Assembly (NCBI GenBank): GCA_030435675.1
Contig: CM059624.1
Coordinates: 6,348,769 to 6,412,768, forward strand
DNA length: 64,000 nt
Direction of reading: 5' to 3'
Origin: Steinernema hermaphroditum
Lineage: Eukaryota; Nematoda; Chromadorea; Rhabditida; Steinernematidae
In this document: positions 28,412 through 40,876 of the stretch, in pieces
Position numbering within the stretch: position 1 is the stretch's first letter
Layout: the number at the start of each line of letters is the position of its first letter
Notes under the pieces: model-generated
Database searches by the model: none
Told to the model about the DNA's origin: nothing
What the model saw: the letters and a program-made list of their open reading frames with translations, nothing else
Translations under genes and position numbers: made by a program

Positions 28412-30258
28412 CCTTGTTCGATTCGAACACGAAGTCAGCTGTGGTGACGGGAAAGGAGCTGATCAAATCACCTGAAATCCGGATTGGTAGAATGAAGGAG
28501 AGTACAAAGCGCGCACTAATCATAATCGTAATCGAATTAACAACATACGCAGTCACCGCCAAAGGACGACCTACATAGTCACGCCTAGCCACCTGAAAAA
28601 GGCGCAAAAAATGCGGAGACTCGGAAATTGACATGAAGTGCAGGTCGCTTCCTAACCTGATCGAAATTTTCTAAGAAAAGACCTCTGTGACGAAGGGAAA
28701 AACGTTTGATCGGGCAGAATGTGGAGAAGCAGAAAAGGAGAAGGGGCAAACAACTTGCGGCGCGAAAGGCGGTCGCTGAGGTCGAACGGTGCGCGGTGTG
28801 ATGATGATATTGACGTCGCCAAGACGAGGAGGGGCTCGCTACGAGCAGCCAGTTGGCGATCTGCTCATAACCAAACTGATCACACCAAAACAGCTTGGTA
28901 AGACGGAATCCAGTCGGTTTTCCACTGAAATTCACCACCATTGAGGTCGAGCAGCGCTCTTCCCCAGAGCGAAGAGATACAGATTGAAAGAAGACGGTCG
29001 CTCCTTGGAATGAATACAATAGCGGTTTTCTCAGAGCACCCCTACTCGAAATCGATACGTGAAACATAGAGCGCAATGCAATGCAAAGCAAACAAAACAG
29101 CGCGAAGTACCTATCACAGCGTCGCCGCCGCAATAACTCTCCTTATCGTGATGAATTCTGCACTGGGAAGGTCCAGAATAAAACGACTACAAAGCGCACA
29201 ATAAGAAGGGTGCATCAGAGGCGGAATCTCCTAATTCCTGCTGCCTCAGGCGATTGCCACGCGACCGCAATCGAACAGCACAAAGACTTCGCGTTCACAG
29301 CGACCTGGTCGGCGAGTTTTCTGCGGAAATTTGCATGCGCCACCGGAGCCGGCCCGGATCAGCGGTAATGCGATAATGCACCGCGAAGTGGCAGGCACGC
29401 ATAATCGCCGCTACATTACGCAACGTTTCCTGATTTAACCCTAAAAAGAGAAATGAAACGGAACCGACTCCGAAATGCGATGCGTATTAGTCGAGCGGAT
29501 GAACGAAAGGTCGACGCGCACATGGATGTAGAACCCGAACCTGCGATGGGAAAGTTGCGTTCGGGCGGTTGGTTCCGGATACCCTTCTTGATATCACAAC
29601 TGAAAATCTGGATTATCAACGAAAGTGAAAGACGAACAGAATTCCTCGGAACCTTCACACGATTTATACAACGTGCCACAGAGTAATAAACTACACATAG
29701 TGACAGGGGAAGATTACAAAAAGATGGCATTAGCTTCTAGTTCATCAAAAACAGGTTTTCTCGTGATGACATCACCGACTTCAACGAAATTTAAATTATT
29801 CTTCAAAGGTTAGAGAGTAATACAAACATGCACCGAGTCACCCGCTAAACAGCCGATCGCCCCACTGAGCGGGCGGTGGAGGAGGGACATACGACGGAGC
29901 AACTGCTAGGTCCTCGTCACCCGGAGAGCAAAGTCCGTCTTGACCCTCGATGATCACCTTTCTGGACGCGAGCAATCTACAAAGTCGCTCGCTGCGACCG
30001 TCGTACCGCGCAGAAAGGTCAAATATTAGCGAGTGTCACGTGAATACGACGCCAGAACTCGGTTCGCCCGAGGCGCTCTGAGGGGCAAAACCCGTTTGCG
30101 CGGCAGCAACCCCCTTCCAGAAATGTATGGTAGAAGAACCGATGAAACGCGGGCACTCGAACAGCAAGAGAAGTTTTATAATAAAATCTGAAAACAACGG
30201 AAGGATGATAACAAGGCAACAACGGGATATATACACAACAGTAATAGGCAGCGGACTT
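28412..30258. other. No gene recognised
   Basis: About 1.8 kb. Long but featureless open frames occur on both strands (for example 28585-29133 minus and 29453-29686 plus). None can be linked to a family or to good splice sites. Confidence 0.35.
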
Positions 30259-30941
30259 CTACTGCGGCGCTGCGGTGCGGTTGGGGTTATACACTCCTGC
30301 ATCTTCGTCCTCTTCTTCGGAATCCTCATCTTCGCACTCTTCTTCGTCTTCAGTTTCGTCTTCGTCGTATTCTTCGTCGCTGTAGCTCGGCGGCAGCATG
30401 TCAGCGTCGATGAACCCGTGCTTATCTTCGTCGACGTTTTTCTTGCCGCCCGTGAGTCGGTCCGCTTCGGCGTCGAACCTAGAATGAAGATTTGAGGAAT
30501 GCATAAGAAACCATTCTCGACTAGGGACGAAAGGCTACTGTTTGTACGCAGGCAACTGGACACACCTGTGTTGCCACATGTATCACACACGTCTCGAGAA
30601 AGGCGGTGGCATAAAGTACCTACTCACCTCTCCGGCCAGAGCTTGTGCTCCCGCACGTAGAGTAGATTCTCGTTGTCCAGGACGTGTGTGATCTCCGCTC
30701 GCACCTTGTCGCCTTCTTCTATCGGCTGGATGAAGACGAACTGTCCGCGTTTGATCCAAACGGACTTACGGAACTTCGACGGCATGCTGACGAGGTACTT
30801 CTCGCCGATGGCGTCTTCCACCTCGTGGAGGTTGTTTCCCCGAGCGGCGATCACCTGCGCAACGAGCTCATTTTCTCCAGGAAGAAGGAGTTCACTCTCA
30901 AGTTGCTTGGTGACGAAACGGCGCTTTGATGCAACTGACAT
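30259..30941 (-). CDS. EIF1AD: EIF1AD-like protein (eIF1A domain containing)
   Basis: Two exons, 30941-30628 and 30478-30259, encode 177 aa. The N-terminal 100 residues form an S1/eIF1A-like OB fold (MSVASKRRFVTKQL, GNNLHEVE, MPSKFRKSVWIKRG). The C-terminus is highly acidic (DEEYDEDETEDEEE type) and then VYNPNRT, a short motif typical of EIF1AD proteins. The human protein (also called haponin) is involved in late 40S ribosome maturation. The ATG lies directly downstream of GTGTTTCAG, a probable spliced-leader site. The 136-nt region between the exons is an ordinary intron. Confidence 0.92.
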
Positions 30942-31808
30942 GGGATCTGAAACACACATATTGGACTCCATCGGAAAGTCAAATGTGGAAGGAACGCCAA
31001 GAGAAACTTTCCCGCAAAACGAGTAGCCATGTCGATGCAAAAAGGTCAAAAGCAAACAATATTCCCAGAAGGTTCATTTTTCGAACCGCAATTTTTGTTC
31101 ATGAAAGCCGAACAGTGAATAATCATTGGAAAGGCCGATCGTTTCGAGACCCATCGCCACAATAGAGGCGGGTGATGCAAATAATCAAGAGAGCGAGGGG
31201 CGGTTCTTCGGAGATCTTCGGATTTTGGCTTTCGAGGAACTTACAGGAGTGTTTGCTTTAACGCATTTCGAATATAAGAGTGCAGAACATATCGTATTGA
31301 GGAATAGGTTCGTTTTAATAGTCGGAGAAAGAATTCTGTCGAAGTGAATGCTACACCGCCTTGATAGCTTTGTAAACATCGAATCCCTGCAGTACATCAC
31401 GTATCGGGAGGATTTGGATGGAGGATTCAATGATCATATTCGATTCATGATGGTCATCGAATCCTGTATTTGTTGCGTTTCACGTTTCCGATTGTGACGT
31501 TTTATACATGATGAACACAATAACCTTTGATCACAAGATCTCGTAACATCTCGTAAAAAAACAAGTGGATGACGATAAATTGAATAATTCCCACTGATGT
31601 CGTGGTTTGTATGTGGATGCTCTTGGATTTACACCTTAATTTATCGGGTTTTGTATCTCAGCTAGCGCTGTTTCAGATGATTGGCGGACGTTTTCGTAGA
31701 AGTTGATCGTGTGAGTTGATCAAAGATTACAGAAATATTTGCATGCAAACACACAATGTATAAAATAACAATCCACCTTTCAGGGAAACATTCACGCCGT
31801 TCACCGCA
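30942..31808. other. Intergenic, no gene seen
   Basis: AT-rich sequence between two divergently transcribed genes. No exon was supported. Confidence 0.4.
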
Positions 31809-32206
31809 ATGGATAACACTTTCTCCACCATAGGAACGCCAGTTCTGTCGCCCTCTACGGAGTTGTTGGTTGTTGGAAAACGGCCGTATGAATATCCCGA
31901 AACTGATAATGATGGTTATTTGGTATCAGCTGCACTAGCTCGTATGACTTTTACATTGCTCAGTTGTAGACAAGTCTTGGCGAACTTGAAGACATTCAAC
32001 TTGAAGACGACACCGATACTTCCAAGGCCAACATCACAAAAACTCTGGTAGGATATGGGCAAGATGGTTCTTATCCGGTTGTCTACTTTCAGTCTCCTTT
32101 GAAGCCGACGACGGACGCTGCGAAGCACAAGGAAAAGAACAGTTCTCGACAGAAGTCGATTCCCTATTGGGCTTGCTGTTCGCTTGCCCCCTTCCTCCGA
32201 TGGTAG
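31809..32206 (+). CDS. Small three-exon gene of unknown function
   Basis: Exons 31809-31922, 31970-32047 and 32093-32206 (114, 78 and 114 nt, all phase 0; introns 47 and 45 nt) encode 101 aa. Donors (GTATCA, GTAGGA) and acceptors (TTGTAG, CTTTCAG) are acceptable, and a CTTTCAG lies 24 nt before the ATG. The middle is acidic and Thr-rich (GELEDIQLEDDTDTS). The C-terminus is SIPYWACCSLAPFLRW, aromatic with two adjacent cysteines that could be lipidated. There is no signal peptide. No family is recognised. Confidence 0.55.
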
Positions 32207-32766
32207 CGCAGAAAGGTCTTCGACAAAATGACAAGCTAAGAAGGTTTTATGAATTCTTCTATTGTGTAAATAGGTACGGGTTATGTACTATCCGCAAGGC
32301 GTAAGCCTTAGATACGAGAAATAAACTCGTAAACTCGAAAACTCGTATGTACTATCTATCACTAGTATTATGAACGAAATTTCGCTTCTGTAGTTGCTTC
32401 TTGTGCTGAGTTGCTCCACTCGATCAGCTGATTATCTTGTTCTTTATTCGTTCTCATTGGAGAGTGTTTGTCGCCAAGTGCAATGTTCTGACGATATCGC
32501 GGATAGATACCGACAAAAAAAAACGTTGCACTTTTTGTCAACTCGAGGCTGATCGGTGGGATTCTGGCGTGTGGTTTATGACTACTTATGCGGTCCACAT
32601 AGTTTTTTGTTCTCTTGCGTGCGGTGTCACTTTTGATGTTTTTAGTTGATATGGAGATTTATATTACATCATAGTAAGTGATAACACGACAAGCAATCAC
32701 AAGAGTGTTTACCGGTATGACGTTTTTGGGGAGTATGTACAGCAACAGAACGGTTAACAGAGAGGA
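32207..32766. other. Intergenic; one copy of a 38-bp dispersed repeat
   Basis: 32293-32330 is identical to 55062-55099 and includes an AATAAA. It is followed by repeated AAACTCG units. No gene was seen. Confidence 0.45.
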
Positions 32767-34484
32767 TCACAAAGTGAATTTGAGCCCAAACATGATCGCA
32801 GCAGAGATCAAACCTGAAGCGAGATGATTAAGAAAAATCTCAGGTGGGGAAACTTACCAGAAACGGGGAGCGTGACGACCCACGAGAGCGCTATGTTGCG
32901 GAAGATGCGCCAGTCGATGCCCTGTCCGGATTTAATCGTTCCGACCATGACGACGGAGCCGACGAGGCAGTGCGTGGTGCTGATGGGGATTCCGAGCTTG
33001 CTGGCGACGAGTGCGGTGACGGCGGCACCGAACTCGATGGTGAAGCCTGAGGCTGGGTTGATCTCCGACATCTCTGTGCCCACGGTGCGGATCACCCGAT
33101 GACCCAGGACACATAAGCCGACGCAGATGGCGAGGACGCCGTAGAGGAGGACGTAGATTGGCGTCTCCGCCGTCTGCATGACGTCCATGTTCATGTAAAT
33201 CGCCAGAAGGGCCGTTAGAGGGGCGATGGCGTTGCTGAAGAATGAAACCTTTGTCGAAGATCACTGGAGGCAGCGCCTACCTGACGTCGTTGGCTCCGTG
33301 GGCGAATCCGGCGAAGCAAGCGGTGAAGACCTGGATGGATCCGAAGAGTTTCAGCGTCTTCTGGTCCTCTTGGCGCTCTCGGGCGGGAAAGAACTTCTTC
33401 AGAAGACGCTTCATGCGTTCGCCGAAGCTCGGGGGCGGCGCCTGCTCGGACTTCGATGGAACGGAGATCTCGATGGAGGAGATTTTCTCGTCTTCGATGC
33501 TGCTAGAAGACGGCGCCTCAACGTCTTCTCCTGATTCGATCCATTTGATGAGTCGCGGCCGCGCCACAATGTGGATCACACCGGCAAACAGAAGGCCGGC
33601 GCCGATGGAGATGCACAAAGCGAGCCAGAAGGGGACTGATGCCAGATGGAGGATCTTGGACCCCTGGTAGCTGACGGCGAAGACGTTGAAGGCGATGCAG
33701 AAGAAGTAGAAGACGGGAAGAGCGCGAAGACCGCAAGAGAACGGATTTTTCTGCAAGAAAATATCAGCTTCTAGAAGAGTCAACCCTGAGTACCCTTCGG
33801 AGGACGGAGTGGTCGACGATGAGGTACATACAGGCGGAGATGAGTCCGGAGAGAAGCGGCGAGATGAACCAAGAAGCCACTAGAAGAGGAGCTAAGTGGA
33901 ATCCAGGAAAATGTGCTTACCGATGGAGACGATCTTCATCCAGTTGATGCCGTCGAGTCCTTTCACAAGAACGGACATCCCGATGGTGGCGCCGACGAGG
34001 CTGTGGGTGGTCGAGACGGGGAGCTTGAAGACAGTGGCGATGATAAGCCAAGCACCACAGCCTCCAAGGATCGCCACTTGGCCCACCTCGAGCGCCTTGG
34101 GGTCGTCCTTGTAGATGGCGACGTCGATGACGCCTTTCCGCATCGTGTCCGTCACGTTGTAGCCTGAAGGGCACCACTAGAAGACGCAGGTGAAGGAGGA
34201 CTCACCGACAAGAACGGCGCCGAGTGTTTCAAAAATGCAGGCGAGGATGAAAGCGTTCCGCAAGGAAAGGACTTTACTGCCGACGGAGGTGCCGAAGGCG
34301 TTGGCGACGTCGTTGGCGCCCATCCCGAAGCCGAGGACGAACGCCAACACGATGCCGACGATGAGTGCCCAGAGAATGGCATGCTGGAAGAAGGGAGGAT
34401 CAGAAGAAGCCGGGAGACGCTCACCTGGAATTCAGGGAGACTTGGAGTCGTCGAGACGAAGGAGAGGAGCGTCGAAGACTCCAT
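32767..34484 (-). CDS. PiT-family (SLC20) sodium-phosphate cotransporter
   Basis: Seven exons, 34484-34425, 34383-34206, 34163-33921, 33879-33794, 33750-33281, 33234-32858 and 32813-32767, encode 486 aa. Both PiT signature halves are present: [17 protein letters not shown] near the N-terminus and GANDVSNAIAPL in the second half, each followed later by an STTH motif ([20 protein letters not shown]). About ten membrane helices flank a central cytosolic loop that is Ser/Lys-rich ([14 protein letters not shown]). The protein imports inorganic phosphate with sodium at the plasma membrane. Start: the first ATG gives a short extracellular tail before helix 1. All seven joins agree in phase. Confidence 0.93.
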
Positions 34485-37171
34485 TCAACGGAGCGAATGC
34501 GGAGAAGATCGGTCGGTCCTGGAGGAGTGGTCGCGGGTTAAATACGACGCCCAGAAGTCACGCCTCTTCTGGAGAGTCAACGACAACGACAGTGGTGACT
34601 TTTCGCGTCCGAATCCTCTCAACACGCCGCTACTGTATGCTTCTGGTGGAGCGGAAGCGCAATAAATGAGATGTGATAAGGGAGGTGTGAAAAGGTGGCC
34701 GAAGTGGAAAGCGACGCAGAATGTGTCGGAAAGGTGTCGAATCGCTTAAATGTTCCAAGCACAAGAAGCGATGCCACGCGGATATCGCATGGGTGCTGGA
34801 AACGGAGGGGGAAGATTTCAAGGCGTGACTAATTTCAGAAATCAGAAGAGTTGTTGTGATTGGCGCGGAATCACCCATTGTAAACAGCGATAAGGTCACT
34901 TTGCAGATAGACAAGCCGATTTAAATCACAAAATCAATAGAAAACAATTCGAAGAGCACATTCATGTAATGGGAATGGGGATAGCCACAACAGCCGCTAT
35001 CGGAAGCCGACGGGGGCAAGTCTCGCTTTTGTATGTTAACTAGGGTGTTCGAGAATCAATTGCTCCCATTTCACATTAACGAATTTTCAACATCCTCAGA
35101 TCCATGGCGACTCATAGTGCAGAGTGTGCAAAAAGTGACCGGTTTGCCTCAGCGTTCATTCAAAATAACGATGCACTTCTCAGACTGTCTAGGAAATATC
35201 TTGTCTATTCAATAAACAGTGGGCAACTCCATTATTTTAAAAGGGATCCGGAGGTAGACTGGTCGTAGAGTTATGGCACACTCAGCTGGGTTTCAACTGG
35301 TACGTCAAATTCAGTGCGCCCTTTTGCAGTTTGCGATTATTGCACAAATCGATTATAAATTCGCTTGAATTATCAGAAGCTCGTTCCGCATTAAGCAGTA
35401 GCATAGCATAGACCTTCTCTTGGAAAATGTAACCACATTGGCGACTGAATATCATATGGAATGACAAAAACGGTGTGCCCTTAGGGGAAGATTAGGTTCC
35501 TACGGGTGCAACGCGTTCATCACGAGTAGATGGTTGTAAACCTGCAGGAAGCGTTCCGAAATTCGTTCGCTTGTCGCGGACAAGCGCTGACTTTTATTAG
35601 AAAGCCGAGGCGACTTTTAGTGTACTTTAGCGCACGACGCGTCGAAGGGTGGGGTTTGTGGGGATCTCTGGTGGTTCTAGTGAGGGGTGGTGTCAACGGG
35701 TCCAGTGGAAAGAATTTGTTACGAGGGAGTTGTAGATGAAATGCGCAATTCAATTTAAGATGAGCTCAGAAGATAAGTTTTGTTTCATGGACAACGCAAA
35801 GGGCGATTTTACGATCCTGTGATAAGGAGTGCAGAGATTTTGGTGCATTTTGGAGGAAAAGTACATGGGAAAAACACCGGTCTTTGAAAACTGTAGGGCA
35901 CAAAGGCTATAGCTATATATGGAACTCAAAGATCTACCCAGCGCAAAGCCGCTGGTCTCAATCTGGATTACCCACCGACGGATTATGCCTCGGTAGCTCT
36001 GGATTAGAATGCGGCGCCGGTCCTCTATACTTCGATCTATCAGTGATCTGTAAAAGTCGCGACTGAAAATAGAGACTCATTGATGTGTTCCCAAAATGGA
36101 TCTTCAAGGGGCGCAAAGAAATAAGAGAATTCCTTCGATTTGACTCATTTTGTGATCAAATTTGAATCGAAAGAGCACAATAAAAAGAAGCGGGGTTGTC
36201 TCCAAGATACTGCCGTAAGTGGCTGAGTGGACAACGGCTGGACGTACAAAAGGGATCTTTGCCTCGAGGCGCAAAACAAAAGGTCGTTTTAGGCAACAAA
36301 TTGGGAAGGTTAGATGACGAATTAGGGCTTGTAAACAGTCATGTTTAGCGTGGAATTGATGATTACACGAGAATTTACGACGAGCCGATCCAACGAATCG
36401 CCTAATGGCTTTTACGATGTCGTCAGATCGGACGGGTTTGAGGTACGTTTTTTTTCCTCTGAAAGGGACGTAGTCGCATAGTAATGTGTGGGTCTTCCTC
36501 ATAACATCAATTTCTAGTGAACAATAAGTGCGACTTTGACCTATCGTACTAGCAGAGGACGACGTTCGGAAAGTACAGCTCGTATGTTGTCGATCAGCAC
36601 TGTTTAGCCATTAGATACAAAGTACCAAAAGCAGGGTAGCGACAGAAGAATCTGACTGAATGAAAGCACTGAAAACACCGAAGATAATTTTAACGATTGT
36701 GCGGTCGGCCGATCGGAAAACAAAGAGATCTGGACTGAGGGGATAGGGGCGGGTCTTCGAAAGGATAGGATCTGTGGCCGCGCGCGATCGTCCACTTAGG
36801 CTTCTCTATCAGAGGTAGTTGAACCCAAATCCAGGCACATAAAGGATGAACTTCTGGTGGACTACCGTAACCCCGGAAATGATCGATGTGCACAAACCTG
36901 GCGTAATTACTGAGATCACTTTCAGTGACTGTACAATAAACAAACAGGCAGAGGCGAAAACAAAAAAGAGGACGGAGCGGCGACACTTCAAGCCACAGCA
37001 AACAGTGGCCCTCCGGGGCGCCACTCGACTGACCGCGCGGTCCGTCCCGACTCGGTACTCCCGAGGGCGCCTGTGGTAAAAAGGCTCTCGGGCTATTTTG
37101 GGGCGCCGAGGTTATTTTCGCGCGGAGGCCGATTGTCAGCGTCGACGTCATCGGCGATCAGAATGCGACTA
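34485..37171. other. Gene-poor region
   Basis: No supportable gene in 2.7 kb. A third copy of the dispersed repeat seen in the protease intron lies at about 35110-35280 (GCACTTCTCAGACTGTC). Confidence 0.4.
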
Positions 37172-38296
37172 ACAAGGGACTGTTCCCAAGTGATACGCGC
37201 GGATCGAGCTGATATTTGGCACGGTGGTAGAGGTGCATCTGAGAAGTGGAGCGCACAAAAACTCGCGTGCCAAGAATTAAGCTATCCACCCTAAACAAGG
37301 CTACGAAGTTGCAAAAATTGACGGCAGTCGATACTAGTAGATTTGAATTGCAATGGCACGTTGTGCTCGTGTGGTCGAGGGGTAGTGCTCTGAGACACCA
37401 GTCTACGGTCTCGAGTTCGATTCCCACAGAGAAGCTTCTATTTTTCGATTTTCCTTCTTTTCACCGAAACTGTACATTATTATGTTTCTTGGTGTTTAAC
37501 AACACCGTTTCTTGTTTTGCATCAAATGTAGCCTAAAAACCCCTTTGCACGAATCCGAACTGGTAACTCAGATTTCACTTTTGTGGTGAAGCTGTTTTTC
37601 GTTCTTTCACGGTCCCCTCTCTTTTGCTAATTACCTCAGGACATCAAACCAAAGAAGAATGGCTGGGATGGGTGTCGAACCCGGATCCCAAGAACGGCAA
37701 CCAAGAGACTATCCAGCTCGACCACGTAAACAGTTGCCGCTGAGCCAGCAAAGTTGGCTATATTCAATAAAACGCGACTTTCAGAAGGCATTTACGCGTA
37801 TATGTGTTTGTATTGGCCAGAATCGAATAGGATCTGTCGTTCTGACATCTTAAACGATAAGGGGAGAAGGGGGAACGCGAAAGAATGAAAATCAACTCCA
37901 CGACAAAGGTGAAATTCGGGTTACCAGTTCCGATTCCTGCAAAGGGTTCCAAACCAAAGACCAGTGTTGGTAAACGCCAGGAGATGTGAAAATATGCTGT
38001 TATGGTTAGAAGAAATAAGATGGAAGCATAGTAAAACCTGGTTGGGCTCGAACCCGAGACCGTAGACTGGCGTCTCAGAGCACTACCCCTCGACCACACG
38101 AGCACAACGTGCCATTGCAATTCAATGCCACTAGTATTGAGTGTCGTGAATTTTGGTAACTTCGGGGCCTTGTTTAGGGTGGATAGCTTAATTCTTGGCA
38201 CGCGAGTTTTTGTGCGCTCCACTTCTCAGATGCACCTCTACCACCGTGCCAAATATCAGCTCGATCCGCGCGTATCACTTGGGAACAGTCCCTTGT
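37172..38296. mobile_element. Inverted-repeat element with tRNA-like Pol III boxes
   Basis: Arms 37172-37424 and 38046-38296 are about 250 bp each and close to 90% identical as reverse complements. Each arm's inner end holds a tRNA-like segment with an A-box-like TGGTCGAGGGGTAGTG and a B-box-like GTTCGA core. A third tRNA-like B box (GGGTTCGACACCC, minus strand) is at about 37675 in the centre. None folds into a proper cloverleaf. The arrangement suggests tRNA-derived SINEs inserted in inverted orientation, or a non-autonomous element with long terminal inverted repeats. Confidence 0.55.
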
Positions 38297-38750
38297 AAGT
38301 GTGAGAGCTTTGAAAACTGAGCTGCGGAGTCCGGTGGGGGTTAAGGTAGCAAATAGGGGTACTAAAGAGAATGGCACATTTCAAAAGAGAAGAAGAGACG
38401 GCGCTTTCTTTGGAACTAAAAATAAGCACTTGCGGACTAGACATGAGTCTAGGAGTGACTCATCGCCATCAGGCTGTCAGAACGCATCAATTTGGGAACG
38501 AAAGAAGTGCAGAGTTGCTCATACATCAGAAACATATCAAGTAGGCTGCAGGAGACTCTCGCTCTGCCCAAGGCAGACAGTCCATACCTCTGCCAAACAA
38601 AGCCGACCGAGTGACTGCTCCAGACGGCATGTGACGTGTCTTCCAACACTCAATACAGATCGTCTTCTTGACCGCTCAGCTTCTGCGGTGTCCGTCACAC
38701 TTTATTCGGGTGACACACGATTAACCAACAACGTATTCGTAATACCAACT

Positions 38751-39965
38751 TTATCGGACCTTCGTTTCCGTCTCGACGATCCTACGTACAGTAACAGTGT
38801 TTTCAGGTAACGGATTCGGTGTGGTCTCCAGCTCGTAGAGGTATGACGATCCAATGGCCAACTGAGATCCATCTGCACTGAATGCCAAACTGACGATCGA
38901 TGCGGGGAACCTAAACATTTAACAAGATAAAAAGAATGTCGTTGTCAACAGCTATGTACCTGTGGAATTGGTAGAGACGCTTGCGGTTGAACGGATCCCA
39001 AATGTTGACAAGGCAGTCACTTCCTCCCGAGGCGAAAGTTCTGTGAATGGGGTGGAAGGTAAGGGCATTGACCGGGTAGATCTGCTCGACACCGCTGGCC
39101 TCATCTTTATTGCGGTGACATTTAAATGCGTACTTGTCCTTCTGTATGTCAGAATTGCCATCAAAGTATTCGACGGCTACGCGACCTTCGATAGAAGAGA
39201 GAACAAAGGCTTCGCCGGTGGGGAAGCAGCGGATGGCACGAGTTTGGTACTGAAATTGCACACACAGTGTCAAGCAGCAGGAAATGATTCTGACAATACC
39301 TTCAGCGGCGAATCTCGGACTTGCTCGGGCTGACGCAGATTCCTCATATCGTATACAAAAACTTTGCGATCCTTAGTGCCGATTACTGCACGGTTCTTCT
39401 TAACGTCCATCGCATAGACTTTGTCGCCGACATCGGCGGTGGCCACGGAGTGCGAGGATCGAAGATCCCAGAACTTCACCGAGGAGTCCCACGATCCTGT
39501 AGCGACGAGATCTGTCTCCGGGTTGTACTCCATGCATCGGATGGCGTCACCGTGGCCGCCTATTTTGCTTTCGGCGCCACTCATCACATCCACAATCTTC
39601 ACGATGCGATCCAAGCCGCCACTCACAAGCTTGTTGTTGCCCTGCAACAAACGACGTCATTCCAACAAACGGCGATCCATTTCACTTACGGCAAATGTGC
39701 ACGACAACACAGCTCTATCCTGTCTGCACGAACGGAGTTCGATCGGAGTGTTCGGATTCACCAAATCGAATATTCTAACGGTGCCGTCCCATGACGAGAT
39801 AGCCAGCCATTTCTTTTCTGGCTCGTGCGTGTACTGAAAGAAGCTTCCAATAACAATGAGCCAGATAGACCACTCGTTTACCTGAACTTTGCTGATTGGA
39901 GACGTTCCCTTGTGTGGGAGCAAAAATTCGTTTGGAGTGGACACGTAATGCGGATTGTTAATCAT
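38751..39965 (-). CDS. bub-3: BUB3 spindle checkpoint WD40 protein
   Basis: Five exons, 39965-39882, 39833-39690, 39641-39300, 39249-38960 and 38910-38751, encode 339 aa, a single seven-bladed WD40 propeller. Diagnostic blocks are SSWDGTVRIFD, VSGGLDRIVK, VATGSWDSSVKFWDLR, VLSSIEGRVAVEYFD, KYAFKCHR, EQIYPVNALTFHP and ASGGSDCLVNIWDPFNRKRL. BUB3 binds GLEBS motifs of BUB1 and BUBR1 and recruits them to kinetochores. The chosen ATG lies 25 nt after a TTTTTCAG acceptor and aligns with the usual family start. An open frame continues upstream without a stop. The start codons of this gene and of the MATH-BTB gene are about 0.9 kb apart, head-to-head. Confidence 0.95.
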
Positions 39966-40876
39966 CGCGCGTGTGTCTCTCAGAGGTTGGTTCACCTGAA
40001 AAATCGATTTTCGAACAATATTTGGGGCTACCAACGCGAGATAAACAAATCTCAGGATTTCAAATACGCAAATTCGACCGACAACTGCTGTATTGATAGA
40101 CAAATGATAAAACAATTCAGCTGCAAAGCAAGAAACATTCCAGACTTCCCCGCGTAGACTGTCTAGATCTGCCCCTGAAGCGTCTAGATACAGTAAACCC
40201 CATCCTCTCTGCAATACTGTAGAGTCAAAATCCAAAACCAGGCACAAATCCCAAAGTGGCGCGCGAATCTTATGGACATCCGAGTCGCCAGAAAGCGACG
40301 CCACCCGCCACGCGCCTTTCCTCACTTTGAACGTCCCGTAAATCTCATCTTTCAAGGAATTCGGTTCCCGCCTCGCTCGCGGTGCTTCTCTACTCCTTTG
40401 CGTCCCACTCGTCTTTTCTAACCGCATGGCACCGCTGCCGACGGATATGTTCTTAGGCGCGCAGCTCTCACGCCCCGAGTGAAACACGGACGGCGGCAAA
40501 GTGCCGTCGTTGCGTTCTTCGTCGGTTGGCTTTCCATCGAAATGGCCTTCGCAGCTTCGTTTTGGATAAGTCTTAATATCTGCGAGAAGCTTCTGAAGCT
40601 GGCTCTGGATTAGATGCCTGATGTACCGGAAGTGCGCTATTGATCGAGAAGGGCGTGCTTGTGTGTTTGGGTCGTGGTTTTTTTTTATCCGCGAAAGGAC
40701 GATGTCAATTTTGAGATAAGATTTGCGTTCATCGACTTGACACTTGGCATCGTAACTGTAAATCGTACATCACATGAGTGGATATGTTTTGCTTCGTGAA
40801 GTTTGAGACCGCGATACACATTTCGTGTTGTTTTTCACCCGATTGCCGATTGTCACTTTTAGGGGCAAAGCGCACG
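39966..40876. other. Shared 5' region of bub-3 and the MATH-BTB gene
   Basis: A divergent promoter region. The minus strand is open in frame with bub-3 as far as about 40499, but there is no homology and a strong acceptor just before the bub-3 ATG. It is treated here as non-coding. Confidence 0.4.

Noticed and set aside
28585..29133. 182-codon minus-strand frame upstream of the CHP gene
   Set aside because: No recognisable motif, no splice link to the CHP first exon, and CHP has its own conserved myristoylated start.
37355..37430. Functional tRNA gene
   Set aside because: A and B boxes are present, but the acceptor stem and T-arm do not pair properly, and the sequence is part of a larger inverted repeat. 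It is better read as tRNA-derived.
38301..38810. 169-codon plus-strand frame
   Set aside because: It starts at GTG, overlaps the last bub-3 exon in antisense and has no homology.
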